64,000 nucleotides of DNA from G965214625 sp965214625 (lineage in GTDB: Bacteria > Pseudomonadota > Gammaproteobacteria > Arenicellales > Poriferihabitantaceae), in contig OZ243962.1 of NCBI GenBank assembly GCA_965214625.1, positions 1,240,001-1,304,000 of the forward strand, given 5' to 3'. The notes beneath the pieces were generated by a model. That model searched no databases, had not been told where the DNA came from, and worked only from the letters and a program-made list of their open reading frames with translations. Below, one piece after another: positions 16,639 to 26,259 of this stretch. The stretch's first letter is position 1; each line of letters opens with the position of its first letter. The position numbers and the translations under genes were made by a program.

Positions 16639-18963
16639 ATGATGGATAGCTCAATCACACCGGCGATTCGATCTTTGGTCCGTTGCGTGATCATTTTAGG
16701 CACCCTTGGTGTCTTGTTGTTACCGGTCAACACCCTGTTGGCACAGCAACAGGTGCCGTCCGACGCGGGCGAGACAACGTCCCCTTCTCATCCCCCTTCC
16801 AAAGAACAGGTCAAGGCGGTTTTGCTGGAACTGATCACCGATCCCGCTTCGCCGTCCGATGCCGCAACCGACACGCCCGCGGTTTCTTATGACCAGCAGC
16901 TGTTCGAAGAATGGGAGAAAACCCAGACCAGCATCCTGAACGAGCAGTTGTCCCGGCTGATAAAACAATTTCCCGACTACAGCAAGGAACTGGCACGAGT
17001 GTTTGCCCTCGCCACTTCCCCGGATACCGGATGGGGTGGATTCCAGATCTTTCTCGCCATTGTGCTATCCACCGTGGTGGGGCTGATCTTTGAACTGATC
17101 ACCACCCGAAAGCTGCTGCAGCGTCTTTATAACTTTGTCGAGTCACGAGAAAAATCCCGCCGCCTGAAATACCGCTTTATCGTGACACGCATTATGATCC
17201 AGTTGATTGGCGTCGCGGTCCTTGGCATCGTACTGTGTCTCGGCGGATTGTTCTTCACCAAACAAAATCAATATCTCGAACTGCTGTTCAATGAATTTCT
17301 GACCGCCCTGATCGGGTTCAGGCTGTGGCTGATCCTGATTCGCGGTATCTTCTCCCCCTTTCGAGAATCGCTTCGTCCCATTCCCATTGACAACAAATCC
17401 GCCAACCAGCTGTATCTGTGGTTCACGCTGTTCTTCGGTATTATTGAATTCGGGCATGCGCTGGTCAGCTATCTCTCCACGGCAGGCCTTGACATTGTCC
17501 TGGTCAACGGTCTGCTGGTTCCCTATACACTGCTTCTCAACCTGATCATTATCAGCCGGGTCTGGGTCATGCGCAAGAAAATTACCGCGATGTTCATTGA
17601 TCAGAAAGCCTCGGAGGCCCGACATCGATTTGTCAGTGATTTTGTCATACACGCCTGGCCCTTCATGCTCACCGCCTGGTTCCTTTCGCTGTGGATTCTC
17701 TGGTTGTTCAAGGCCTTTACCGGTCAATGGGATGATGCACAATACGTCAGTATCAGCTGGTGGATTACCCTGGCCTTTCCCGTCATAGACCGGATTTTCT
17801 TCGGATTCCTGCGACAGGTCATCAACCTTGAGTGGTTGCAGAGCCCCACCTTTGCAAAGCGATCGAAACGTTTCATCAAAATCCTGCTCAGTGGCCTCAG
17901 ACTGCTGTTAATCGGCATTGCCGCCTTTATGCTGAGTCTGGCATGGGGGCTGGAAACCGGGGTGCTGATACAGGCCCCGCTTATCCAGAAAACACTGCAG
18001 CAAGCGATCCATTTGCTGGTGATCGCCACCATCGCCTATGTGATCTGGGAGCTGTTCAATGCGATGATCGAAAAGAAACTGCCTGAAGAGGAGCAGGACG
18101 CGATTGCCAGTCTCGACGGGGACGGGGGCGGGGCGGGCGCCACTCGGGCTGAAACCCTGTTGCCGCTGATTCGTTCCTGTGTCACCGTGGTGCTGGTGGT
18201 CTTTGTTCTGTTGTCCATACTCCATTCACTGGGAGTCGCCATCACGCCACTTCTGGCGGGTGCGGGTGTGGTGGGCATTGCACTGGGCTTCGGTGCCCAG
18301 AAACTGGTACAGGATGTCTTAAGCGGACTGTTCTTTCTGATTGATGATGCATTTCGGCGAGGTGAATATCTGGAATTGGAGACACTGCGCGGCACCGTGG
18401 AAAAAATCTCGCTGCGGTCGATGCAGTTAAGACATCACCTGGGTGCGGTACAGACCATTCCCTACGGAGAAATCAAAACGGTCAGCAATCTGAGTCGTGA
18501 CTGGATCACCATGAAACTCGAGTTAAGACTGTCCTACGACACCGATATTGAAGCGGTTCGAAAAATCATCAAGAAAGTCGGACAACAGATGCTCGAGCAT
18601 GAAACGTATGGCAAGCACTTCATTCTCCCGCTCAAATCACAGGGTGTGATGCGCGTGGAAGAATCTGCCCTGATCGTCCGGATGAAGTTCACCACCGTCC
18701 CCGGGGAGCAATGGGTCATACGTCGGGAAGCCTACCGACGGGTCAGAGATGCCCTCGCCGCCCAGAATATTCATTTTGCACACAGAGAGGTCCGTGTCCG
18801 GCTGCCGGATGGTGGGGAGGACCACCGTGACAACCCATCCGAAGCCGGTTCACAACAGCAACTCGCCACTGCCGCAGGCGGCGCCGCCGCGGCAGTGATC
18901 GCGGCTGAATTGGCAAAACATGACAAGTTGGACGAAGAGGATAACGGGGGGGATGATCGGTAG
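16639..18963 (+). CDS. Large MscS-family mechanosensitive channel, YbiO-like
   Basis: This 774-residue inner-membrane protein begins with a cleavable or anchoring hydrophobic segment (LGVLLLPVNTLLAQ). A periplasmic stretch of about 100 residues and about ten membrane helices follow. The conserved MscS core lies in the last third: the pore helix AGAGVVGIALGFGAQKLVQD, then the FLIDDAFRRGEYLE beta domain and a cytosolic vestibule with IPYGEIKTVSN. Length and topology resemble E. coli YbiO (about 740 residues). It protects cells against hypo-osmotic bursting. An Ala- and Gly-rich stretch with acidic residues forms the C-terminal tail. It faces hyuB tail-to-tail. Confidence 0.88.
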   Translation: MMDSSITPAIRSLVRCVIILGTLGVLLLPVNTLLAQQQVPSDAGETTSPSHPPSKEQVKAVLLELITDPASPSDAATDTPAVSYDQQLFEEWEKTQTSILNEQLSRLIKQFPDYSKELARVFALATSPDTGWGGFQIFLAIVLSTVVGLIFELITTRKLLQRLYNFVESREKSRRLKYRFIVTRIMIQLIGVAVLGIVLCLGGLFFTKQNQYLELLFNEFLTALIGFRLWLILIRGIFSPFRESLRPIPIDNKSANQLYLWFTLFFGIIEFGHALVSYLSTAGLDIVLVNGLLVPYTLLLNLIIISRVWVMRKKITAMFIDQKASEARHRFVSDFVIHAWPFMLTAWFLSLWILWLFKAFTGQWDDAQYVSISWWITLAFPVIDRIFFGFLRQVINLEWLQSPTFAKRSKRFIKILLSGLRLLLIGIAAFMLSLAWGLETGVLIQAPLIQKTLQQAIHLLVIATIAYVIWELFNAMIEKKLPEEEQDAIASLDGDGGGAGATRAETLLPLIRSCVTVVLVVFVLLSILHSLGVAITPLLAGAGVVGIALGFGAQKLVQDVLSGLFFLIDDAFRRGEYLELETLRGTVEKISLRSMQLRHHLGAVQTIPYGEIKTVSNLSRDWITMKLELRLSYDTDIEAVRKIIKKVGQQMLEHETYGKHFILPLKSQGVMRVEESALIVRMKFTTVPGEQWVIRREAYRRVRDALAAQNIHFAHREVRVRLPDGGEDHRDNPSEAGSQQQLATAAGGAAAAVIAAELAKHDKLDEEDNGGDDR

Positions 18964-19126
18964 CGCACCGATTGTCTTTGGGTCGGGGCGACTTTGCGGG
19001 ATGCGCCGTGACCTTGATCATTGAACCGGTGACGCCAGCGGTATCCCGCCATCGGGCACCGCACAACGCGCATTCGCCCCGGATGGGCCGGTACGGATAG
19101 GCGTATGACTACCATGTCCGGCGCTA

Positions 19127-20782
19127 TTATTCGCGGGCCGGCGGTTCGCTGACATAGCCTCGTATCCGGTCTTCATGGATCAATTCCGGGGTGCGATCCT
19201 TGGGGTCGCCATACCCCCCGCCACCCGGCAGCTCCAGCACCAGGTGCTGGTCCGAAGGGATCCATTGCTGCCCCTTGCTCTGCAACACTGTGCCATTACC
19301 CAACCGCACTTTTCCGGGTGCACCGGGCAATCCACCCGCTCTTCCCTGGGCAGGATGCTGGCATCGGTCAAACATCGCGTTGATATACATCCGATGCCCT
19401 GCATTAGCCGCAATTTCGATCACCTGTCCCAGCCCGCCACGCTGGGCCCCGGCACCGCCTGACCCTTCCCGAAGCTCTTTTCTCCAGATCGTTACCGGTC
19501 CAACGTGTTCCGTGACTTCCGATGACATGGTATGGACACCGGATGGGAAAGCCGTGGCATTTAACCCATCCAGCGTCGGCCTGGCTCCGCTACCACCTGA
19601 ATTGAACATCAATATCTGAGCACTTCTCGCGGGCTCCCCTTGTGCAGGCCGTGCGCCTTCGACAGGTCTCACGCCCAACTGCACATTCCACAAGGCACTG
19701 GCACCTTCGGCTGGGACCCGACCGGGAAGCATTTTATGCAATGCGCCAAACACAACATCCGGCAGGAACTGACCCAGAACATGTCGTATCGCGACGGGGG
19801 CCGGGTGCTGCGCGTTCAAGATACAATTGTGTGGTGCGGTCACGCAGAAGGGCTGTAAAGAAGCCTGATTGTTGGGGATGGTTGGCGCCAAAGCACACTT
19901 GAGCGCATAACAGGTATAGGCCGTGGTATAGATAAGCGGAACATTGATGCCGTAACGGCTGAGTCCGGAGGTCCCTTTGAAATCCGCGGTCACCCGGTTT
20001 CCCGTCACGGCCAGACGCACCTTCATTGTCACGGGGTGATCATAGCCATCAACCGTGATGGCATGCTCAAAACACCCTCCAGGGAGATCTTTCAACTGAT
20101 CGAGCGTGGCGGTGAGACTATGGTCAAAAATGTAATCCCTGAGCCTTTCAATCGATGTGAGACCAAACTCGTCCATCATCTCCATGAGCCGTCGATGTCC
20201 AATCTCATTACACGAGGAAAGCGAGTAGAGATCACCGATCACCTGGTCTGCTTCACGAACGTTGTGACGAATGAGGTTAATCAAGCGATCATCGACCTGG
20301 CCTCTTTCCGCAAACTTCATGATCGGGACAAACAGGCCTTCTTCGTAGATTTCATTGGCATCCGGGCCGAACCCCCTGCCGCCGATGTCAACAACATGGG
20401 CGGTACAGGCAAAATAACCGACCAGCACCCCGTTTCGAAACGAAGGATTGACGAAAGTGAAATCATGCAGATGGCCGGTCCCCTGCCACGGATCATTGGT
20501 CAGATAGGAGTCGCCCTCAAAGACATGATCCTCGCCGATCACGCGAATGAAGTTTCGCACCGCGGCAGCCATCGCATTGACATGACCGGGCGTACCGGTC
20601 ACTGCCTGAGCCAACATATACCCCTGATGATCAAAGACCCCCGCAGACAGATCACCCGCTTCCCTGACAGAGGTCGAAAAGGCCGTTCTCAACAACGTTA
20701 ATGCCTGTTCTTCCACCACGGAAATCAAGCGGTTCCACATCACCTGGTGATGGACATCGCACAATTTGTCTTCCAACTTCAA
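19127..20782 (-). CDS. hyuB: Hydantoinase B / oxoprolinase-type subunit HyuB
   Basis: This is the beta subunit of ATP-dependent hydantoinase, acetone carboxylase or 5-oxoprolinase-like enzymes. Family features are NRLISVVEEQALTLLRTAFS near the N-terminus, GDLSAGVFDHQGYMLAQAVTGTPGHV, NDPWQGTGHLHDFTFVNP, and the late GGLGQVIEIAANAG. I chose the TTG at 20782 because it overlaps the hyuA stop as TTGA, a standard coupling arrangement, and gives 551 residues with a family-like N-terminus. A TTG at 20824 would add 14 residues. The substrate (5-oxoproline, a hydantoin or a ketone) cannot be told from sequence. Confidence 0.88.
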   Translation of the reverse strand: MKLEDKLCDVHHQVMWNRLISVVEEQALTLLRTAFSTSVREAGDLSAGVFDHQGYMLAQAVTGTPGHVNAMAAAVRNFIRVIGEDHVFEGDSYLTNDPWQGTGHLHDFTFVNPSFRNGVLVGYFACTAHVVDIGGRGFGPDANEIYEEGLFVPIMKFAERGQVDDRLINLIRHNVREADQVIGDLYSLSSCNEIGHRRLMEMMDEFGLTSIERLRDYIFDHSLTATLDQLKDLPGGCFEHAITVDGYDHPVTMKVRLAVTGNRVTADFKGTSGLSRYGINVPLIYTTAYTCYALKCALAPTIPNNQASLQPFCVTAPHNCILNAQHPAPVAIRHVLGQFLPDVVFGALHKMLPGRVPAEGASALWNVQLGVRPVEGARPAQGEPARSAQILMFNSGGSGARPTLDGLNATAFPSGVHTMSSEVTEHVGPVTIWRKELREGSGGAGAQRGGLGQVIEIAANAGHRMYINAMFDRCQHPAQGRAGGLPGAPGKVRLGNGTVLQSKGQQWIPSDQHLVLELPGGGGYGDPKDRTPELIHEDRIRGYVSEPPARE

Positions 20783-22881
20783 CCCCCCGTGGATTCTCCT
20801 GACCGTCGTTCCAACAATAGGCAATGATCGGCCTGCATCGTTGCCTGAAAGGCCATTGTAATCACCGTCGTGGTCTCGTCTTCGACGATAATGGCGGGTC
20901 CCGGTACCCGGTCTCCTGACCGCAGTGCCTCCCGGTCATAAAGCAATGCATCAACAAAATCGCCCTGGTGGGGATCATACATCCTTCGCTGTCCCACCGG
21001 TTTTGCCAATCGTCGAGGAGCTACCCTTGCCACGATCTCCGGCCGGGTCAGCCCGGAACGCGCCAACACCGACCACTGTATCATCTCGATATCAAGCCCC
21101 GGCAGCGCCCGACCGAACAAACGGCGGTATTCTGCTTCGAATCGCCGCCTGATTTCCGCTTTATCGGACTCGACATACTGCCTGTTCGGCAAGGCAACGC
21201 TGATGTCCCAACCCTGTCCCGCATAGCGCATGTGGGCTTTTATCTCATAGTGCCGGACCTCATGACCCGGGCCTGCAGTGGCAAATTGTCGCGCCTCGTC
21301 ACGCAACGCCGTAACCAGATCGTTGACCCAGCGTGCAGAAAATTCGCTCAGTTTCAAATAGGCTCCCCTGACCGCCTCGAATCCGAAAGGCGCCTTCAGA
21401 AAACCAACGGCCGACCCGACCCCGGCCGCCGGTGGAATCAGAACCGTCTGGATTCCCAATTTCTCACCCAGCCGACTGACATGAAGCGGGGCCGCGCCGC
21501 CAAACGCGATTAACGTAAATTCTGACAAGTCCTTACCGCTTTCTACCGCATGTACCCGGGCCGCATTGGCCATATTTTCATCCACGACCTCGCACAGTCC
21601 CACCGCAGCCGTTTGCGTAGCCATCTTGAGTCGACCGCCGATCTCTTCATCCAATGCCTTGATCGCCTGTTCGGGCAGCAAAGGAATATGACCTCCGGCA
21701 AAATGATCCTTATCCAAACGACCGAGCAACAGGTCGGCATCGCTGACCGTTGGCCACACACCTCCCCGGTTATAGCAGGCCGGCCCCGGTTCAGCACCGG
21801 CACTTTTCGGGCCGACCCGGATCTGCCGCATGGAATCAACCCATCCGATCGATCCGCCTCCTGCTCCAATTTCGATCATCTCAATCACGGGAATGGAAAT
21901 GGGCATTCCGGACCCCTTCTTGAAACGGTAAGTTCTGGCGGCCTCAAACACGCTGGCCGTTTTCGGCAACCGGTTCTCGATCAAACAGATTTTGGCCGTT
22001 GTTCCCCCCATGTCATAAGACAGGACTTTCTCAAGCCCATGGCGAGCCGCAATGTCGGCGGCAAAGATGGCACCACCGGCCGGACCGGATTCGAGCAACC
22101 TCACCGGAAAGGCAATGGCGCTGTCAACGGAGATCAGCCCGCCACCCGAGTGAATCATGAAAAGCGGGGCTGTCACACCGATCCCCTTCAATCGATCACG
22201 CAATCGTTTGAGATAAGCCGCCATCAGCGGTTTCACAAATGCATTCACGCAAACCGTGTTGAACCGCTCATACTCTCGCATCTGCGGCGATACTTCCGAA
22301 GAAATGGAAATGGCAATGTCCGGCACCCGTTGTCGGATAATCTGCCGTATTCGCTGCTCATGATCGGCATTCACGTAGGCATGGATCAAGCCCACCGCAA
22401 CACTTTCATAGCGACCTGCGATAATGCGGTCCACGATGTTGTGGACTGCTGATTCATCCAATGGCACCAACTCCCGCCCGGTGGCTGCAAGCCGACCCTG
22501 CACCACATAACGATGTTCACGGGAAACCAACGGGGTGGGCAGCCTGATATTCAGATCATATTGCTCGAAGCGGCCTTCATTCCTCATTTCAATCACATCC
22601 CTGAATCCTTGGGTCGTGATAAAGGCGGTTTTTGCACCCTGCCGTTCGATCAGCGCATTGGTCGCCAACGTGGTGCCATGAATCATCGAGTCAATGTCAC
22701 CGGCATGGAGACCGGCCTTGTCCACGACATGCCCGATACCCTCCAATACCGCCTTGTCCGGCGCGGCGTGGTCAGTCAACAGCTTGGTGGTGATCAGCTG
22801 ATCACCTGTTTCCAAAACCACATCGGTGAAGGTGCCCCCTATATCGACACCCACTCTGACCAATTGATCTTGGTGACTCAT
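20779..22881 (-). CDS. hyuA: Hydantoinase A / oxoprolinase-type ATPase subunit HyuA
   Basis: This 700-residue ATP-binding subunit of the HyuAB family carries the actin-like phosphate motif VGVDIGGTFTDVVLETG at residues 9-25. It also has the family motifs IHGTTLATNALIER, SYDMGGTTAKICLIE and EIGAGGGSIGWVD, and the hydantoinase A core ending in GPAIIVEDETTTV. An AGGAAAG ribosome site precedes the ATG. It is coupled to hyuB by a 4-base overlap and may be cotranscribed with the exporter gene 104 bases upstream. A short palindrome (CAAACC and GGTTTG arms, 22906-22919) lies just before the gene and could be an operator. ATP-dependent ring opening is known for the family; the exact substrate is unknown. 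Confidence 0.9.
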   Translation of the reverse strand: MSHQDQLVRVGVDIGGTFTDVVLETGDQLITTKLLTDHAAPDKAVLEGIGHVVDKAGLHAGDIDSMIHGTTLATNALIERQGAKTAFITTQGFRDVIEMRNEGRFEQYDLNIRLPTPLVSREHRYVVQGRLAATGRELVPLDESAVHNIVDRIIAGRYESVAVGLIHAYVNADHEQRIRQIIRQRVPDIAISISSEVSPQMREYERFNTVCVNAFVKPLMAAYLKRLRDRLKGIGVTAPLFMIHSGGGLISVDSAIAFPVRLLESGPAGGAIFAADIAARHGLEKVLSYDMGGTTAKICLIENRLPKTASVFEAARTYRFKKGSGMPISIPVIEMIEIGAGGGSIGWVDSMRQIRVGPKSAGAEPGPACYNRGGVWPTVSDADLLLGRLDKDHFAGGHIPLLPEQAIKALDEEIGGRLKMATQTAAVGLCEVVDENMANAARVHAVESGKDLSEFTLIAFGGAAPLHVSRLGEKLGIQTVLIPPAAGVGSAVGFLKAPFGFEAVRGAYLKLSEFSARWVNDLVTALRDEARQFATAGPGHEVRHYEIKAHMRYAGQGWDISVALPNRQYVESDKAEIRRRFEAEYRRLFGRALPGLDIEMIQWSVLARSGLTRPEIVARVAPRRLAKPVGQRRMYDPHQGDFVDALLYDREALRSGDRVPGPAIIVEDETTTVITMAFQATMQADHCLLLERRSGESTGG

Positions 22882-22985
22882 CTTTCCTGAATGAAGACTG
22901 ATTTACAAACCCTGGTTTGATTGACCCATCGACCGTGCTGTCGCATGACTGGGAAACAGCGCCTGACACGATGAAAAGCAGTCAT

Positions 22986-23612
22986 TTACCGCTCCGTGAG
23001 GGCCAATTTGATCGCCAATGCGCAAAACACGGTGCCGGTCAGTCGATTCAGGATTCGCTCCGCGTTGGGGGACCGATTGTACCAGTGACCCAGATAGCCG
23101 GAGGCCAAACTGATCAAACTGAAAACCACAAGGGCCGCGACAATGAACAGTCCCCCGAGCATTAGGATCTGTAATGTGATCGAGCCATGTTGAGCTTGCG
23201 CGAACTGTGGCAAAAAAGCCAGGAAAAAAATGGATACCTTGGGGTTGGTGATATTCATGATGACTCCCCGGGCATACAGGGCGGAAAGGGTCAGGCGCAC
23301 ATTCTTCGTCTCCCCGATACCTTTCGCTGAAGCCTGAAACGCCCCCCAGGCCAAATACAACAAATAGGCCGCACCGAGCATTTTGAGGATTGAAAAGGCC
23401 CATTGAGAGGTTTGAAACAACACCGCCACCCCGAATGCAACGGCAGCGGTGTGACAAACAAGACCGGTTGCCAGCCCAATCGTGACCATCAATCCCGCTC
23501 TGACCCCCTGGACCATGGACTGAACCATCACAAACAGATTGTCGGGCCCCGGGGAAAGTGCAAGTAAGACCGACGTCAGGAAAAAAGCAATAACGGTAGA
23601 GACTTCAAGCAC
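22986..23612 (-). CDS. LysE/RhtB-family amino-acid exporter
   Basis: This 208-residue membrane protein has six hydrophobic segments and the family start SVLLALSPGPDNLFVMVQS, with Ser-Pro-Gly-Pro in the first helix. The NPKVSIFFLAFLPQF motif lies in the middle. It starts with GTG at 23612. RhtB-type proteins export amino acids such as threonine or homoserine lactones. Being directly upstream of hyuAB on the same strand, it may remove an amino acid released by that enzyme, but this is inference. Confidence 0.87.
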   Translation of the reverse strand: MLEVSTVIAFFLTSVLLALSPGPDNLFVMVQSMVQGVRAGLMVTIGLATGLVCHTAAVAFGVAVLFQTSQWAFSILKMLGAAYLLYLAWGAFQASAKGIGETKNVRLTLSALYARGVIMNITNPKVSIFFLAFLPQFAQAQHGSITLQILMLGGLFIVAALVVFSLISLASGYLGHWYNRSPNAERILNRLTGTVFCALAIKLALTER

Positions 23613-24131
23613 GCGAAATAGGCTTTATGGCAATTCTGGTTTTCGGATTTTCAGACCGACGGTGGTTCTGTCACAACAGGTCGATCAGTCAAGGGCCGGA
23701 CTATGGTGCAAATTCACTCGGCTTGTCAATGATGCCTTATCAAACAAACGGCCAGATGGGCACTGCCACGCCCATTGGCCCCGGCGAACAGCAACCATTG
23801 AACCGGATGACTGGATCAAGACAACCCTTGTCCGACCCGCCTTGTGCCTCATCCAGCGACAAGCATGACCGCTCCACCCGTCAAATGCAAACGCCTGTGG
23901 CACCGCCCCGGCCACTTTGCTGAAGCCCAGTCAGGGGCCGGTCAGCTTTACGGTCACCGATGATTGCCTAAGCCATGCCATAAGAGTGATAATAGGGGCG
24001 GATCGGCAGGTTATGCAATGGAGCAAACGCAAGGAGCCTGACCGGTCACGTTCGGTGTGCATCGAAACACCCGCAGGTACTGGTCGAACCGAATCCCAGC
24101 GCCTGACCACAGTAACTAGCGAGGAATTGAT
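23613..24131. other. Divergent intergenic region between the exporter and aminotransferase genes
   Basis: The 519 bases between the divergently transcribed lysE-type gene and the aminotransferase hold no plausible gene. They should contain both promoters. The only site I can place with confidence is the ribosome-binding GAGGA at 24121-24125 before the aminotransferase ATG. Confidence 0.5.
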
Positions 24132-25484
24132 ATGAACGCACCCCTTGCCAATGCGGCACTGCTGGAAAAAGATCACCTGCATATGATCCACCCGCTGCAC
24201 CATCGCGCCGACCACGCCAATGGTCGAGTCTGGGTACGCGGACAGGGTTCTTACCTGTACGATGCGGATGGCCATCGTTTTATTGACGGGCTGTCATGCC
24301 TGTGGAATGTCAGTGCCGGTCATGGACGCCAGGAACTGGCCGATGCCGCCGCAAAACAGATGCGTGAGATCGCGTTCTCCTCAAGTTACACCGGTGGCTC
24401 GAATCGACCCGCCATTGAACTGGCCGAACGGCTTGCTGTGTTATGTTACCCGACCATCAACAGTTTTTATTTCACGTCAGGCGGGGGAGAAAGTACCGAC
24501 AGTAATATCAAGGCGGCCAGATTCTATTGGAAGGTGAAAGGCAAACCCGAAAAAACCAAGGTCATTTCCCGTGAATGGGGCTACCACGGGGTCACCCTGG
24601 CGGCCATGTGTGCCACCGGCATCCCGGCATACTGGTCCATGTTTGAACCCAAAATCCCGGGGTTCAGTCACATTCCGAGCCCTGACCCGTATCATTATCC
24701 AATGCCCGAGGATGGCTCCTCTCAGGGGATCGCCGCCGCCAATGAACTTGAGAGGGAAATCCTCAAACAGGGCCCCGAAACCGTGGCCATGTTCATTGCC
24801 GAACCGGTACAAGGTGCCGGTGGTGTCATCCCGCCTCAGGATGATTATTTCAAGCGAATCCGGGAGATCTGTGATCAGTATGAGGTGCTGATGGTGGTTG
24901 ACGAAGTGATTACCGGCTTTGGCCGGACCGGCAAACTGTTTGCACTGGAACATTATGGTGTCGAGCCGGATTTGATTCAGTTTGCCAAATCCATTACCTC
25001 CGGGGCCCTGCCACTCGGCGGGATCGGAATGAGCGACGAAATCGCCGAGACGATCATCACCAGTCAGACACCCTGGATGCATGCCTATACCTATAGCGGA
25101 CACCCCACCGCCTGTGCGGTGGCACTGGCTACCCTGGACATCATTGAACGCGAAGACCTGCCCGGTCAGGCGGCTGCCAAGGGTGAAGCGATGCTGCACA
25201 AGCTGCAAGCTACGCTCGGTCATCATCCTCATATCGGGAACATTCGCGGGAAAGGCATGATGCATGGAATTGAAATCGTCAAGGACAAAAAAACCAAGGA
25301 GTGGTTTGAGCCCGCTTTCGGGCTGGGGAAAAAACTCACCAAGGCATTAATGGACCGCGGCCTTTATACCCGGGTGAGAAGTGAAGTCATTTGCAATGCA
25401 CCCCCGCTGACAACGGATACCGCCATACTGGATGAGATGGTGGAGATTTATCATGATGCAATCGTAGACGTGCTGGGGCACTGA
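24132..25484 (+). CDS. Class III (omega) aminotransferase
   Basis: This 450-residue PLP enzyme has the class III layout: GLSCLWNVSAGHGRQELADA near the N-terminus, the FTSGGGESTDSNIKAARFYW phosphate-binding region, VVDEVITGFGRTGK, and the Schiff-base Lys286 in FAKSITSGALPLGG. The pattern matches omega-amino-acid:pyruvate, taurine:pyruvate or diamine aminotransferases rather than ornithine or acetylornithine enzymes. A GAGGA ribosome site lies seven bases before the ATG. Neighbours are an amino-acid exporter and hydantoinase-like genes, in keeping with amino-acid catabolism, but the amino donor is unknown. Confidence 0.88.
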   Translation: MNAPLANAALLEKDHLHMIHPLHHRADHANGRVWVRGQGSYLYDADGHRFIDGLSCLWNVSAGHGRQELADAAAKQMREIAFSSSYTGGSNRPAIELAERLAVLCYPTINSFYFTSGGGESTDSNIKAARFYWKVKGKPEKTKVISREWGYHGVTLAAMCATGIPAYWSMFEPKIPGFSHIPSPDPYHYPMPEDGSSQGIAAANELEREILKQGPETVAMFIAEPVQGAGGVIPPQDDYFKRIREICDQYEVLMVVDEVITGFGRTGKLFALEHYGVEPDLIQFAKSITSGALPLGGIGMSDEIAETIITSQTPWMHAYTYSGHPTACAVALATLDIIEREDLPGQAAAKGEAMLHKLQATLGHHPHIGNIRGKGMMHGIEIVKDKKTKEWFEPAFGLGKKLTKALMDRGLYTRVRSEVICNAPPLTTDTAILDEMVEIYHDAIVDVLGH

Positions 25485-25655
25485 ACGGGATCGGCGGCGC
25501 CCTGTATACGGCCCCCGGTGCCAAAAGAAACGTATCCGGTCTGCTGATCCAAGTCCGATAGGCACGATTGCCAACAAATCTGCCTGATTGGCTATCCTGG
25601 CCGGTCGGATGACGGACAATACATGCATTGCGGCATCACAGACCTGTCATCGACT

Positions 25656-26090
25656 TCAGCCTGCCGCTGCACCGAGATGACGCTTTTTTTCAACGGTCGC
25701 ATCAAATCGATCTTTGTCGATGATCACCCTTTCGTGGGTACCCCGTGCTATCACATCGACACCATCGTGCCCCTCAACACGAAAAACCAGCCGTCGTCCA
25801 TCCACCTTGATCAACTCAACCTTCGCGGTGACAGTGAACCCGGACGGTGTCGCGGCCTGATGACTGATGTTGACATGGGTACCGACGGTTTGCTCATTCG
25901 GCCAATCGAGATACGGGATCACGGCGTTCAGGCAGGCCCATTCAAGAAATCCGACCATGAATCCCGTGGCAAAAACCATCGGCATGACCTGAAACTCCGG
26001 TGCCTCGGGATACAAGGCCGGCACCATCTTTTGGTCATTCAGCGTGAAGGAATGTTGGAAGCGAATTCCGGGTTTAATGGGCTTGTTCAT
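25656..26090 (-). CDS. Thioesterase closely resembling fluoroacetyl-CoA thioesterase FlK
   Basis: This 144-residue hotdog-fold protein aligns, from recall, almost without gaps with FlK of Streptomyces cattleya. FlK's catalytic and binding residues have counterparts Thr42 and Glu50 (VFATGFMVGFLEWAC), His77 (GTHVNISHQAATPSG) and Arg121 (GTHERV). The gate residue Phe36 of FlK is Met36 here, while Phe33 is kept. The N-terminal LYPEAPEF also corresponds. FlK hydrolyses fluoroacetyl-CoA and so gives fluoroacetate resistance. Many bacteria without organofluorine chemistry carry such relatives, so a general short-acyl-CoA thioesterase is equally possible. It is a single gene between the aminotransferase and the GCS2 gene. 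Confidence 0.8.
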   Translation of the reverse strand: MNKPIKPGIRFQHSFTLNDQKMVPALYPEAPEFQVMPMVFATGFMVGFLEWACLNAVIPYLDWPNEQTVGTHVNISHQAATPSGFTVTAKVELIKVDGRRLVFRVEGHDGVDVIARGTHERVIIDKDRFDATVEKKRHLGAAAG

Positions 26091-26259
26091 GGTGGATCAT
26101 CAGTGAGATATCTAAAACTGATCTGACGGCTGACACGTCATACGAGACGCCGATTTCAGCCAGGCATTCATCCGTACTGTGTCCATTGCGCGGCCATGTT
26201 TTGACAAGTCGGCTTGAACAACATCGTCCTTTTCCGGTGTGCCGGTCACGACCCCAACC

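Noticed and set aside
21550..22452. A 300-codon plus-strand frame antisense to hyuA
   Set aside because: HyuA motifs are intact on the other strand, and the antisense translation is low in family-like features.
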